A stretch of DNA of 33,711 nt. Origin: JAIMBK01 sp040755975. GTDB lineage: Bacteria; Bacillota; Desulfotomaculia; Desulfotomaculales; Nap2-2B. The stretch covers positions 1-33,711 of the forward strand of contig JBFLZY010000024.1 in NCBI GenBank assembly GCA_040755975.1, in the 5' to 3' direction. The position numbers and the translations under genes were made by a program. A model generated the notes under the pieces. It was not told the DNA's origin. It saw only the letters and a program-made list of their open reading frames with translations, and searched no databases. This document shows, piece by piece, positions 7,379 through 15,235 of the stretch. Within the stretch, counting starts at the first letter, position 1, and every line of letters begins with the position of its first letter.

Positions 7379-7692
7379 ACATTTCTCTTGCCTTCGGCGC
7401 AAACAATGCTGATCGCGAAGGGCCTGGCGAGGCGTTCCGCTTCTACGTACATTTCCCGGTAGTTCCCGGTAAAGCCGACGACCAGCAGATCGATGTCGGA
7501 ACCTTCCGCAAAACCACTCCAGGCCAGCGAGCCCTATAAATAAACTTCCCTTGCCCGGTAATTTGTTTTCAGCATATTTGCCACTTTCCCGGCCTTCGAA
7601 CGGGCTTTTTTAATCAGTTCACGCTTTTTCCGGGAGGAAAGTTTTAAAAGCTGATCGCGAAATTCCCTGGACAGCTCGGTATCCTGGGCCAT
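7379..7692 (-). pseudogene. Broken MNT-type nucleotidyltransferase
   Basis: From the ATG at 7692 (gaggggg upstream) the frame runs 52 codons to VYL, then a TAG at 7536-7534, then continues as GSLAWSGFAEGSDIDLLVV. That is the nucleotidyltransferase signature G-S-x(10)-D-x-D, normally preceded by L-(F/Y/W)-G-S. The TAG thus replaces the aromatic residue just before the motif. The 3' end runs into the antisense of the PIN toxin gene without a family-like C-terminus. Such proteins are often halves of HEPN/MNT toxin-antitoxin pairs; no HEPN partner is seen. One point mutation plus truncation is the simplest reading. Confidence 0.65.
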
Positions 7693-7707
7693 CCTAATCT
7701 TTCCCCC

Positions 7708-8112
7708 TCACAAGGTAAAAATCACGGGGAGGAGATCGGCCACCCGCTTCTCCCGGTACTCCCCCCGGCTGTTGCCCATGAAAACCGTCAGCTGCGGGTT
7801 GAATTCGGCCAGCACCTGCAGGCAGGCGCCGCAGGGGACGCACTGTTTTTCCGTGCCGGCAACGACCGCCAGAGCCGCAAAGTCCCGTTCTCCCTCGCTG
7901 ACCGCCTTGAAGAGGGCCACCCGCTCGGCGCAGACGGTCAATCCGTAGGAAGCGTTTTCAACGTTGCACCCTTTGTACACCTGCCCCCGGGTGGTCAACA
8001 GGGCGGCTCCCACAGGAAAGCCGGAATACGGCGCGTAGGCCATTTCCCGGGCGGCGCGGGCAAGATTAAGCAACTTTTCCACGGGAAAGTCCATTTTCGG
8101 CAGCCTGATCAT
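7708..8112 (-). CDS. cdd: Cytidine deaminase
   Basis: 134 residues, normal for the tetrameric zinc enzyme that converts cytidine or deoxycytidine to uridine or deoxyuridine in pyrimidine salvage. Motifs seen: AYAPYSGFPVGAALLT near the N-terminus, NVENASYGLTVCAERVA carrying the zinc Cys and the catalytic Glu, and PCGACLQVLAEF with the other two zinc Cys. ATG 8112 is preferred, with aggtga nine bases upstream; an in-frame TTG at 8121 is possible. It follows dgkA in the same orientation, the usual order in Firmicutes, but era, which normally comes next, is absent here and the TA island begins instead. Confidence 0.95.
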   Translation of the reverse strand: MIRLPKMDFPVEKLLNLARAAREMAYAPYSGFPVGAALLTTRGQVYKGCNVENASYGLTVCAERVALFKAVSEGERDFAALAVVAGTEKQCVPCGACLQVLAEFNPQLTVFMGNSRGEYREKRVADLLPVIFTL

Positions 8113-8225
8113 CGTTTGCAATCACCTGCAATCAACGCTTCCGGCATCCGCAAAGGAGGACACGGCCGGCGAAGCGCGCAAGGAAAAGTGAAATCCGGCA
8201 AGAGTACCGGCTTCAAGAAATAACG

Positions 8226-8621
8226 TCAACGTTTCAAAAGAGCCAGAAGGTGCGGGTAAAAAACCAAAATGCCGACGATTACGGAATTAATGACGGCCAG
8301 CAAAACCGCCCCGGCAGCCACGTCCTTGGCGGCTTTGGCCAGGCGGTGGTGGCCGGGGCCGAACAGGTCTACGGCCAGCTCAACGGCCGTATTGAACATT
8401 TCGGCCACAAGCACAAGAAAAATCGCGAAAATTAAGAAAACGAGCTCCCCGGCGCTGAGGCGGAAAAGAAAAGCAGCCATCAAAACCATCAGCGCGGCCG
8501 CCAGGTGAATCCGCAGGTTGCCCTGGGTGGCCCAGGCGTAGCTGATCCCGGCCAGGGCGAAGCCGAACTTATCCCGGAGGTTGTTGGTTTTGGGGAAGTT
8601 TTTAAATCCTTTTTCGCTCAT
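8226..8621 (-). CDS. dgkA: Diacylglycerol/undecaprenol kinase family membrane protein
   Basis: 131 residues with three hydrophobic segments (about 38-55, 58-75 and 100-122). The active-site motif is clear: AEMFNTAVELAVDL, then HHRLAKAAKDVAAGAVLL. In Gram-positives this small integral membrane kinase mainly phosphorylates undecaprenol, feeding the lipid carrier for wall synthesis. The gene lies between the lactate unit's regulator and cdd on the minus strand. In related genomes it follows ybeY directly; here about 6.7 kb separates them. Start ATG 8621 as shown by the conserved N-terminal FGFALAGISYAW placement. Confidence 0.93.
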   Translation of the reverse strand: MSEKGFKNFPKTNNLRDKFGFALAGISYAWATQGNLRIHLAAALMVLMAAFLFRLSAGELVFLIFAIFLVLVAEMFNTAVELAVDLFGPGHHRLAKAAKDVAAGAVLLAVINSVIVGILVFYPHLLALLKR

Positions 8622-8644
8622 TCTTCATTTGCTTATCCTGAAAA

Positions 8645-9391
8645 TTATTTGGAGACAGTTGCGGAATGATTTGCCGCCATCAATTTATGTATTCGTTCCA
8701 GTTCGGTGGCTACTTTAGTCAAGTGGCGGTACATCAATTTGCGCGCGGCGTCCTTGTTGCGCCGGCTGACGGCCTGGTAAATCTGCCTGTGCTCCTCGTA
8801 CAGGCGCTGCGGGGTTCCCGGTACGGGGGTCATCCAGAGATTGCGCGTAATGCGCAGGGTGTGGTGCATGGTGTCGTGGATGGTGTTCATCACCCGCAAA
8901 AGCAGCTGGTTATGCGCCGCTTCAGCAATGGCGTAGTGAAAATCGAAGTCCGCCTTCTCCCCGGACCTGCCGGTTTGGACATCTTCTTCCATCTGGCGGA
9001 GGGCCGCCTCCATTTTGGCCAGTTCTTTTTCCGTGGCCCGCTGGGCGGCCAGGCCTGCCGATTCCACTTCCAGACCCAGGCGCACTTCCAGGATGTCGCG
9101 CACCCGGTCTTTCTCCAACAAGATTGCAAAAGAAAGGGGCTCGATGACGGTGTCCGTTCCGGCATGCCGGACAAAGGCCCCCTCGCCCGGGCGCACTTCG
9201 ATCAACCCGGCCATGTCCAGGGCGCACAGCGCCTCCCGGACGGAGGTGCGGCTCACCCGCAGCTGTTCGGCCAGCTCCCGCTCGGAAAGGAGTTTGTCGC
9301 CGGGGCTGAGGTTGCCGGAGGCGATTAAATTCTTAATCTGCTCGGCGATAATTTCGTAAATGCGCCGGTTCCTGATCGGCTGCAGATCCAT
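8645..9391 (-). CDS. GntR/FadR-subfamily transcriptional regulator (LldR/PdhR-like)
   Basis: 248 residues. The N-terminal winged helix (about residues 10-80) shows GDKLLSERELAEQLRVSRTSVREAL and GLIEVRPGEGAFV. The C-terminal FCD domain (about 95-235) shows DFDFHYAIAEAAHN and YEEHRQIYQAV, the usual metal- and ligand-binding positions. Members of this subfamily sense lactate, glycolate or pyruvate. The ATG at 9391 has aaggag six bases upstream, better than the GTG at 9424. Its position as last gene behind glcF, glcD, lactate permease and the FMN dehydrogenase makes it the likely local regulator of that unit; a FadR-type operator-like site stands upstream of the first gene at 15225-15235. Confidence 0.9.
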   Translation of the reverse strand: MDLQPIRNRRIYEIIAEQIKNLIASGNLSPGDKLLSERELAEQLRVSRTSVREALCALDMAGLIEVRPGEGAFVRHAGTDTVIEPLSFAILLEKDRVRDILEVRLGLEVESAGLAAQRATEKELAKMEAALRQMEEDVQTGRSGEKADFDFHYAIAEAAHNQLLLRVMNTIHDTMHHTLRITRNLWMTPVPGTPQRLYEEHRQIYQAVSRRNKDAARKLMYRHLTKVATELERIHKLMAANHSATVSK

Positions 9392-9478
9392 GCTGATCTC
9401 CTTTTTTGTCGTCTCGACCCGCACTTACAATCCCTTCTAAAGCCAATCAATAAAAAAACACCAGACAATAAATAGTTC

Positions 9479-9492
9479 GCCGCCCGGGCGGC
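9479..9492. other. Perfect 14-bp palindrome between glcF remnant and regulator gene
   Basis: gccgcccgggcggc is self-complementary without a loop. It lies in the 130-base gap upstream of the GntR gene, next to A/T-rich runs. A protein-binding site is possible; no typical T tract follows on the minus strand. Confidence 0.3.
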
Positions 9493-9522
9493 AAAACCTT
9501 TTTTATTTCACCATTTATTTTA

Positions 9523-9640
9523 TCATGACGGTTTGCTTTTTAAAATCTCCCCGACTATCCTGGCCGTATGCTCCGCTCTCACGGGCAGGCCGTGGTAGTC
9601 CAGCCCGCCGCGGATCTGCAAAAGGCACCCCTGCCAGGCA
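9523..9640 (-). pseudogene. C-terminal remnant of a LutA/LldE-like Fe-S oxidoreductase
   Basis: About 37 codons read GCLLQIRGGLDYHGLPVRAEH, then TARIVGEIL to a stop. This resembles the end of LutA/LldE-type CCG-domain proteins of lactate oxidation (C-L-x-x-I-x-G-x-L ... G-x-P-V ... H-x-A-x-I). There is no start and no upstream body; glcF ends at 9647 immediately before it. It suggests that a lutA-like gene once followed glcF and was deleted. Confidence 0.5.
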
Positions 9641-9646
9641 CTTAAC

Positions 9647-10921
9647 TTAATTCGCCTTTCTTTTCCGCGCCCGGGCCAGAAATTCCACGGTGTGCAGCAC
9701 TTCCACCGCCAGGCCGGCTTTGGCCAGCCCCCCGGCAAGCTGCATCCGGCAGGCGCTGCAACCGGTGAGCACGGTTCGGGCGCCCGTTTGCCTGATGTCG
9801 GCCACCTTGGGGTTCAGCACCATGGCGGACAGCTCCCGGTTGGTGAAGCTGAAGGCGCCGGCCCCGCCGCAGCAGGCGGTGGGCTCGCGCAGAGGGGTAA
9901 AAACGGCTTCCGGAACCCCCTTGATCAGCGCCAGCGGCTGTTTGTATACCCCCATTCCCCTGTCCAGGTGGCAGGGACTGTGATAGGTAAATTTGCCGGG
10001 GACCGGCCCCCACAGTTCCGGCGCTCCCAGATTATATTTACTCAAAAAATCGGTGACGTCCATGGTTTTTTTCGCCAGAGCCGCTGCCCTTTCCCTCAGC
10101 TCCCCCGTCAACACGGCGGGATAGTAGTGCAAAAAGGCTTCCCCGCAGGTGGGGCAAACCGTCACCAGGGCGGTGCAGTCCACGCCGCTGAAAAGGCGCA
10201 CGAGCTCGATCGCCGCCTTGCGCATTAAATCAACGTCCCCGTGGGTGAAAACGGGCATGCCGCAGCATTGCTGGGGCCGCGGGACGAGCACCGCCACCCC
10301 CAGGGAAGCCAGCAGTTCCGCCGCCGCCTGCGCGGTCTGCGGGTAGACGTAGTTGGCCAGGCAGCCCGGAAAAAACGCCACCTTCAGGCCCCGCCAGCCG
10401 GCGGAGGGAGAAATGATCTCCGGAGCGAAGTCTAAATAAGGGCGGGCCGCCAGCCGGGGAAAGATGCGCTCCTTATCCGCCACCAGCCGAAAGCGCGGCG
10501 ACTGCCCCCCGGAAGGCACCCTCTTGAAGACCAGTCCCTGGGCCTTTCCCGCTGCGCGCATAGTCAGCGCAAACAGGCGCGGGCGCCGCAGCAGCGCGGC
10601 CGCGTACCGCAGCAGCCTGGGCAGGCCGCGTTTTTTGACGGCGGCGGCGCGGGCGGCGATGATCAGCCGGTCGTAGCGCACGCCGCTGGGGCAGTTCGCC
10701 ATGCAGGCCAGGCAGGTCAGGCATTCCTCGAAACGCCGGGCGATTTTCGGTGTGCAGGCGATCTCGCCGCTCAGGACCGCCTGGGCCAGCCTGATCTTAC
10801 CGCGTGCCACCAGAGGCTCCTGCCGGGTAGCCCTGTATAGGGGGCAGACGGCCTGGCAGTTGCCGCACTTCATGCACCGCAAGAGCTCCTCCTCGAGATC
10901 GGCCAGCTGAAAAGAATTCAC
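9647..10921 (-). CDS. glcF: Glycolate/lactate dehydrogenase Fe-S subunit (GlcF-like)
   Basis: 424 residues. Two 4Fe-4S binding motifs lie at C16-C19-C22-C26 (CMKCGNCQAVCP) and C67-C70-C73-C77 (CLTCLACMANCP). Two CCG (cysteine-rich) domains follow, marked by QQCCGMPVFTHGD and ACCGGAGAFSF. It would carry electrons from the flavoprotein GlcD to membrane carriers. Its start overlaps the glcD stop by four bases (10918-10921), so the pair is translationally coupled. The second gene of the pair, the adjoining lactate permease and the lactate-type regulator make D-lactate or glycolate the likely substrate. No EtfAB genes are present, so this is not the electron-confurcating lactate dehydrogenase arrangement. 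Confidence 0.9.
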   Translation of the reverse strand: MNSFQLADLEEELLRCMKCGNCQAVCPLYRATRQEPLVARGKIRLAQAVLSGEIACTPKIARRFEECLTCLACMANCPSGVRYDRLIIAARAAAVKKRGLPRLLRYAAALLRRPRLFALTMRAAGKAQGLVFKRVPSGGQSPRFRLVADKERIFPRLAARPYLDFAPEIISPSAGWRGLKVAFFPGCLANYVYPQTAQAAAELLASLGVAVLVPRPQQCCGMPVFTHGDVDLMRKAAIELVRLFSGVDCTALVTVCPTCGEAFLHYYPAVLTGELRERAAALAKKTMDVTDFLSKYNLGAPELWGPVPGKFTYHSPCHLDRGMGVYKQPLALIKGVPEAVFTPLREPTACCGGAGAFSFTNRELSAMVLNPKVADIRQTGARTVLTGCSACRMQLAGGLAKAGLAVEVLHTVEFLARARKRKAN

Positions 10922-12324
10922 TCCCCCGCTTCCCCCTCGTCTTCAAGATCCGCAAACTTGCCGGGGTTCAAAATATTCAACGGGTCCAGGGCCCGCTTGA
11001 TTCTTTTCATCAGCACCAGGCCTTCCGCACCGGTCTGCCGGGGCAAAAACCTTTTTTTGGCCAGGCCGATGCCGTGCTCTCCGGACAAAGTACCGCCCAG
11101 CTCCAGGGCCTTTTCAAAAATTTCTTCCACGGCCCGGTGGACCCGCTCCATTTCCTCCTCGTTCCGGGCGTCGGTCAGGATGGTGGGGTGCAGGTTGCCG
11201 TCGCCGGCATGGCCGAAATTTCCGATCAGCACGTTATATTTTTGGCCGATCTCCCGGATTGCCGCCAGCATCCTGGTTAGCTGGCTGCGCGGCACGGTGG
11301 CGTCTTCCAGCACGGTGGTGGGTTTGAGCCTGGCCAGGGCCGGCAGCGCGGCCCGGCGGGCTGCCCAGAGCTGATCCCTTTCCTGCTCGCCCGCGGCAAT
11401 TTTCACCTGCCCGCCGTGCTTTTCCAGAACGCTGCGCAAAACTTCCTTCTCTTTCGCCACCGTTTCCTTGACGCCGTCCGTTTCCACCAACAAAATGGCT
11501 TCCGCCTCCACGGGCAGGCCGATGTTCAGGTAATCCTCCACGGTCCGGATGGTCACCTTATCCAAAATTTCCAGCGTGGCCGGGATGACCTTGTGCCGGA
11601 TGATGTCGCTCACCGCGTTGCCGGCGGCTTCCAGATCGGCAAAAACGGCCAGCATGGAGCAGCGGCTCTCCGGCACGGGCAAAAGCCGGACCGTGACTTC
11701 CGTGATTACTCCCAGGGTTCCCTCGGAGCCGACGAAAAGCTTCACCAGGTCGTAGCCGGTAACGTTCTTGACCGTTTTCCCGCCCAGCCGGACCACCGCG
11801 CCGTCGGCCAGCACCACCTCCAGACCCTCCACGTAGTCCTTGGTCACGCCGTACTTCAACCCCCGCAGGCCGCCCGAACACTCCGCCACGTTGCCGCCCA
11901 TGGTGGCCGTGGCCGCCGAGCCGGGATCGGGGGGATAAAAAACCCCGTAAGGAACCAGCGCGTCGTTCAAAGCCTGGTTCACCACCCCCGGCTGGACCAC
12001 GGCGATGAGGTTGTCGGCGTCGATTTCCAGGATTTTATCCATCTTCAGCAGGGAAAGGACGATGCCTCCCCGCACGGGCACCGCCCCGCCGCTTAAATTT
12101 GTCCCGGCGCCGCGCGGGTAGACCGGCACTTTATACCGACCGGCGATTTTCATCACCTGCGCAACTTCGGCGGTGCTTTCCGGAGTGACCACCGCCGCCG
12201 GCAGCGCCCCCGGCAGGCCGGGTGTCGCGTCGAAAGAGTAGCAAAGCAGGTCTTCGCGATCGGTCATTACCTTTTCTTTTCCCAGCAGATTTGCTAATGC
12301 CGCTACGGCCCGGGACTGGCTCAT
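10918..12324 (-). CDS. glcD: FAD-linked D-2-hydroxyacid dehydrogenase (GlcD-like)
   Basis: 468 residues. The PCMH/VAO-type FAD domain shows YPRGAGTNLSGGAVP, YPPDPGS and ATMGGNVAECSGG, then TGYDLVKLFVGSEGTLG. The C-terminal FAD-oxidase domain carries GNFGHAGDGNLHPT and SGEHGIGLAKKRF, with the metal- and substrate-binding His residues. The reaction is oxidation of D-lactate or glycolate to the 2-oxo acid, with electrons passed to GlcF. It sits 23 bases behind the lactate permease gene and overlaps glcF by four. Length is normal for the family. Substrate preference between D-lactate and glycolate cannot be settled from sequence alone; the permease favours lactate. Confidence 0.9.
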   Translation of the reverse strand: MSQSRAVAALANLLGKEKVMTDREDLLCYSFDATPGLPGALPAAVVTPESTAEVAQVMKIAGRYKVPVYPRGAGTNLSGGAVPVRGGIVLSLLKMDKILEIDADNLIAVVQPGVVNQALNDALVPYGVFYPPDPGSAATATMGGNVAECSGGLRGLKYGVTKDYVEGLEVVLADGAVVRLGGKTVKNVTGYDLVKLFVGSEGTLGVITEVTVRLLPVPESRCSMLAVFADLEAAGNAVSDIIRHKVIPATLEILDKVTIRTVEDYLNIGLPVEAEAILLVETDGVKETVAKEKEVLRSVLEKHGGQVKIAAGEQERDQLWAARRAALPALARLKPTTVLEDATVPRSQLTRMLAAIREIGQKYNVLIGNFGHAGDGNLHPTILTDARNEEEMERVHRAVEEIFEKALELGGTLSGEHGIGLAKKRFLPRQTGAEGLVLMKRIKRALDPLNILNPGKFADLEDEGEAGE

Positions 12325-12347
12325 CTTCGTTCCCCCTCGCCCTGGTT

Positions 12348-14099
12348 CTACGCCTTCTGTCCTTTCGCAGCAAACACGCCGTTGCCCTGGCGGTAGGCGA
12401 CCAGGCCCAAGACCAGAATAACGGCCGCGGAAATGAGCAGGTAAACAGCCCCGCCCGTGGCCGCGGCCGCCGCGACCGCGGCCGCCTTCACCGCCGGCGG
12501 AATCACGCCCGGGAATACGTAAGCCTGCAATACGGCAATAAAACCGATCAGCGCGGTGAAAAAGATGCTGTGCGGCAGGGTAAAACGGAACAAATCGCCC
12601 TCCCGGCCGATTAAGCCGGTGGAAGAAGCGCCGACGACAATGCTCTGCGGCGAAATCATCTTGCCGGCCACGCCCCCCGAAGAATTTGTAGCCACCGTCA
12701 GCACGGGGTTAACGCCCATCGATTCGGCGGTAACCTGTTGCATTTTTCCAAACAAAGCGTTGGAAGAGGTGTCGCTGCCGGTAATAAACACGCCCAGCCA
12801 GCCCAGAAAAGCCGAAATAAAGGGGAAGGTCACGCCCACTACGGTAAACGCCTTGCCCAGGGTAGGCGTCATCCCCGACCAGTTGGCCACGTAGGCGAAG
12901 GCCAAAACGCAGGCGATGGTAACCAGGGCAAAACGAAGGTCTTTTAAGGTTTTTCCGAAAATGCTGAAGAACCGCCCGAAAGGCACCCTTAAAATAAAGG
13001 CGGAAATGATGGCGGAGATTAAAATAGAGGTGCCGGTAGCCGACAGCCAGTTAAAGGTATAAACAACTCCCATGGGCTTGCCGCCCACCAGAATCATTTT
13101 ATCCAACCCTTCAAAGACAACCGGGATGTTTACTTTGTTTAAGAGGGCTTTTACCGGGTTCAGGCCCCAGTCCGCAATCAGGATGGTCAGCACGATAAAA
13201 GGCGACCAGGCTTTGAGGACAACGCCGGGGCTGTGTTTCGCCACTTTTAAAGTAGCCGGGGGCTCCTCTTTAAAACGCCAGACTTCCCTGGGTTTCCAGA
13301 CCCGCAAAAAGAGCACCAGACAAATGATGGAAAACAACGAGGCCATAATATCCGGCAGCAGAGGGCCCAGGTAGTTGGAAGAAAACCATTGCATCACGGC
13401 AAAGGATACGCCGCTGACCAGGATGGCCGGCATGACTTCTCTGGCTCCTTTCCAGCCGGACATGATCAAGACCAGCCAGAAAGGCACAAAGACCGAAAGG
13501 AACGGCAGCTGGCGGCCTACCATCTGGCTGATGGCCATGGTGTCCAGGCCGGTAACGCCGCCGGCGGTGATAATGGGGATGCCGATGGCCCCGAAGGCCA
13601 CGGGCGCCGTGTTGGCAATCAGGCAAATGCCGGCGGCGTAGAGCGGGTTAAAGCCCAGCCCCACCAGCATGGCCGCCGTAATCGCCACCGGCGTGCCGAA
13701 GCCGGCCGCCCCTTCGATAAACGCGCCGAAGGAAAAGGCGATCAAAAGCGCCTGCAGGCGGCGGTCGTCGGAAATCGCCGCGATGGAATCCTTAATAATT
13801 TCAAACTGCCCGGTTTGAACGGTCAGGTTATAAAGGAAAACCGCCGTTACGACAATCCAGCCGATGGGCCAGAGGCCGAACATGGCTCCGTAAAGGGCGG
13901 AAAGCAGGGCGTATTGAGAAGGCATTCCGTAACCGACGATGGCCACCAGGACGGCCAAAACGATCGTAATTATCCCCGCCGTGTGCCCTTTCATCCGCAA
14001 AACACCCAAAGCAATAAACAAGAAAATGATGGGGACAGCCGCCACCAGTGAAGACAGGCCAAGGTTGCCCAAAGGGTTAAAAGCCTGTGTCCAGGCCAT
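12348..14099 (-). CDS. lldP: L-lactate permease family transporter
   Basis: 583 residues, integral membrane with roughly 13-14 hydrophobic segments. The family's typical stretches are present: AFSFGAFIEGAAGFGTPVAI, GLGFNPLYAAGICLIANTAP, FITGSDTSSNALFG and NSSGGVAGKMISPQSI. It imports lactate (and often glycolate) with protons. ATG 14099 has ggggggat upstream. The gene lies between the FMN-dependent dehydrogenase and glcD with 23-base gaps on both sides, so uptake and oxidation are co-expressed. The Ala/Val-rich C-terminal region (about 515-550) is a final membrane helix pair. Confidence 0.94.
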   Translation of the reverse strand: MAWTQAFNPLGNLGLSSLVAAVPIIFLFIALGVLRMKGHTAGIITIVLAVLVAIVGYGMPSQYALLSALYGAMFGLWPIGWIVVTAVFLYNLTVQTGQFEIIKDSIAAISDDRRLQALLIAFSFGAFIEGAAGFGTPVAITAAMLVGLGFNPLYAAGICLIANTAPVAFGAIGIPIITAGGVTGLDTMAISQMVGRQLPFLSVFVPFWLVLIMSGWKGAREVMPAILVSGVSFAVMQWFSSNYLGPLLPDIMASLFSIICLVLFLRVWKPREVWRFKEEPPATLKVAKHSPGVVLKAWSPFIVLTILIADWGLNPVKALLNKVNIPVVFEGLDKMILVGGKPMGVVYTFNWLSATGTSILISAIISAFILRVPFGRFFSIFGKTLKDLRFALVTIACVLAFAYVANWSGMTPTLGKAFTVVGVTFPFISAFLGWLGVFITGSDTSSNALFGKMQQVTAESMGVNPVLTVATNSSGGVAGKMISPQSIVVGASSTGLIGREGDLFRFTLPHSIFFTALIGFIAVLQAYVFPGVIPPAVKAAAVAAAAATGGAVYLLISAAVILVLGLVAYRQGNGVFAAKGQKA

Positions 14100-14122
14100 C
14101 TTTAAAATCCCCCCTTCAAAGT

Positions 14123-15142
14123 TTACTCAGCAAAGATAACTCTTTCGTTTATTTCCTCTAAAGAACCGCATCCTGTTAAAATCATCGCCTGCTTTAACTC
14201 CGCCGTCAGCTTGTCCAGGATAAGCCGGACTCCTTCCGCGCCGCCGCCAAAGGCGCCCACCACCAGGGGCCGGCCCACCAGAACGGCGTCGGCGCCCAGA
14301 GCCAGCAACTTCAAAACGTCAACGCCGAACCTTACCCCGCCGTCGGCGAGAACGAGAACCCTTCCTTTAAGCGCGGCGGCAATTTCGGGCAGCACTTCCG
14401 CCGCGCCGGGCGTGTGGTCCAGAATGCGCCCGCCGTGGTTGGACACGACGACGGCCGCGGCCCCCGCTTCCGCAGCGATAACCGCCTCGTCAACGGTCAT
14501 GATTCCTTTCACGATAAAAGGAAGCTTAGTAGAAGAAATGATTTCCTGCAATTCCGCGCGGGTCTTCGGCCCCACCGGCTGCCCCTTTAAAGCCATGGTG
14601 ATCAGCCCCGCTCCGTCCACGTCCATGCCCACGGCCGCGGCCCCCGCTTCTTCCGCCCGGCGAATCCTTTCGATCACCTCCTTCTGCTCCCTGGGTTTGA
14701 TCACCGGCACGCCCCAACCCCTTTCGGCCGCCACCGCCGCCACCCCGGAATCGTACATGGACGGGTCGGCGCCGTCGCCGGAAAAGCCCATACTGCCGGC
14801 GGCCTTGCTGCCGGAAATAATCATGCCGATAAACTCCCGCTCGGACAGGGCGCCGCCCATGTTGTAAGGGGTGCCGGTCATGGGCGCGGCCAGCACGGGG
14901 GTCTTCAGGGGCAGGCCAAACAGCCGGCAGGCGGTATCCGGTTCTTTTGCACCGTGCAAAGTGCGCAAATTCAGGCGGTATTTGCGCAGGGCCTCCAGGT
15001 TTGCCCGGAACGCGCCGCCGGTTCCCACGCCGCCCATGCCGGGCACTTCCCCGGCACAGGCCCGCCCGTCGCAAACGGGGCAGACCCGGCAGTAGCCTTT
15101 CAGTTTCTTTCTGGCTTCCTCACGAATCTCATTCAAATCCAC
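14123..15142 (-). CDS. FMN-dependent alpha-hydroxyacid dehydrogenase (LldD-like) with Cys-rich N-terminus
   Basis: 339 residues, a TIM-barrel FMN enzyme of the lactate/glycolate oxidase family. Seen: LAAPMTGTPYNMGG, PFIVKGIMTVDEA (FMN-binding Lys), VVSNHGGRILDHTPG (catalytic His-Gly-Gly-Arg) and VLADGGVRFGVDVLKLLALGADAVLVGRP (phosphate binding). Before the barrel lies a four-cysteine motif at C18, C21, C24 and C29 (CRVCPVCDGRAC), typical of an anaerobe branch of the family and possibly binding a metal or Fe-S cluster (inferred). It heads the lactate unit and would oxidise L-lactate or a similar acid, complementing GlcD/GlcF. An operator-like site and a candidate promoter lie within 100 bases upstream. 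IDI-2-type isomerase is a less likely alternative. Confidence 0.85.
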   Translation of the reverse strand: MDLNEIREEARKKLKGYCRVCPVCDGRACAGEVPGMGGVGTGGAFRANLEALRKYRLNLRTLHGAKEPDTACRLFGLPLKTPVLAAPMTGTPYNMGGALSEREFIGMIISGSKAAGSMGFSGDGADPSMYDSGVAAVAAERGWGVPVIKPREQKEVIERIRRAEEAGAAAVGMDVDGAGLITMALKGQPVGPKTRAELQEIISSTKLPFIVKGIMTVDEAVIAAEAGAAAVVVSNHGGRILDHTPGAAEVLPEIAAALKGRVLVLADGGVRFGVDVLKLLALGADAVLVGRPLVVGAFGGGAEGVRLILDKLTAELKQAMILTGCGSLEEINERVIFAE

Positions 15143-15193
15143 GCGTAAATTCCCCCTTATCCGTAAATCTTTAAAGCATTATCCAAAGATGCT

Positions 15194-15210
15194 ATGCTGG
15201 TGGCCAGCAT
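15194..15210. promoter_or_regulatory. Inverted repeat upstream of the lactate unit
   Basis: atgctgg-tgg-ccagcat is a perfect 7+7 inverted repeat 52 bases before the dehydrogenase start. On the minus strand it abuts a possible extended -10 (TGGTATGTT), so it may be an operator or early-transcript hairpin. Confidence 0.4.
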
Positions 15211-15224
15211 AACATACCAACAGG

Positions 15225-15235
15225 TGGTCTGACCA
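15225..15235. promoter_or_regulatory. FadR/LldR-type operator candidate
   Basis: TGGTCTGACCA is a near-perfect palindrome that matches the TGGT-N3-ACCA core known for the FadR branch of GntR regulators. It lies 83 bases before the start of the lactate unit, which ends in such a regulator. The flanking GACCAGTCT (15231-15239) recurs at 15262-15270, exactly 31 bp away, about three helical turns. Confidence 0.6.

Noticed and set aside
7534..7536. Reading the TAG in the nucleotidyltransferase frame as pyrrolysine
   Set aside because: No pyl genes are visible, the gene's 3' end is also truncated, and the position normally holds Phe, Tyr or Trp. A point mutation is simpler.
9479..9492. Palindrome as the terminator of the lactate unit
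   Set aside because: It has no loop and no T tract on the minus strand, and it lies before the regulator gene's frame partner rather than after the last gene.
11416..12096. Long plus-strand open frame opposite glcD (226 codons)
   Set aside because: It is the antisense shadow of a GC-rich gene, with His/Gln/Arg-rich composition, no ribosome site and no family pattern. The same holds for 13389-14051, 14211-14867, 8666-9328, 22474-23166 and 26656-27468.
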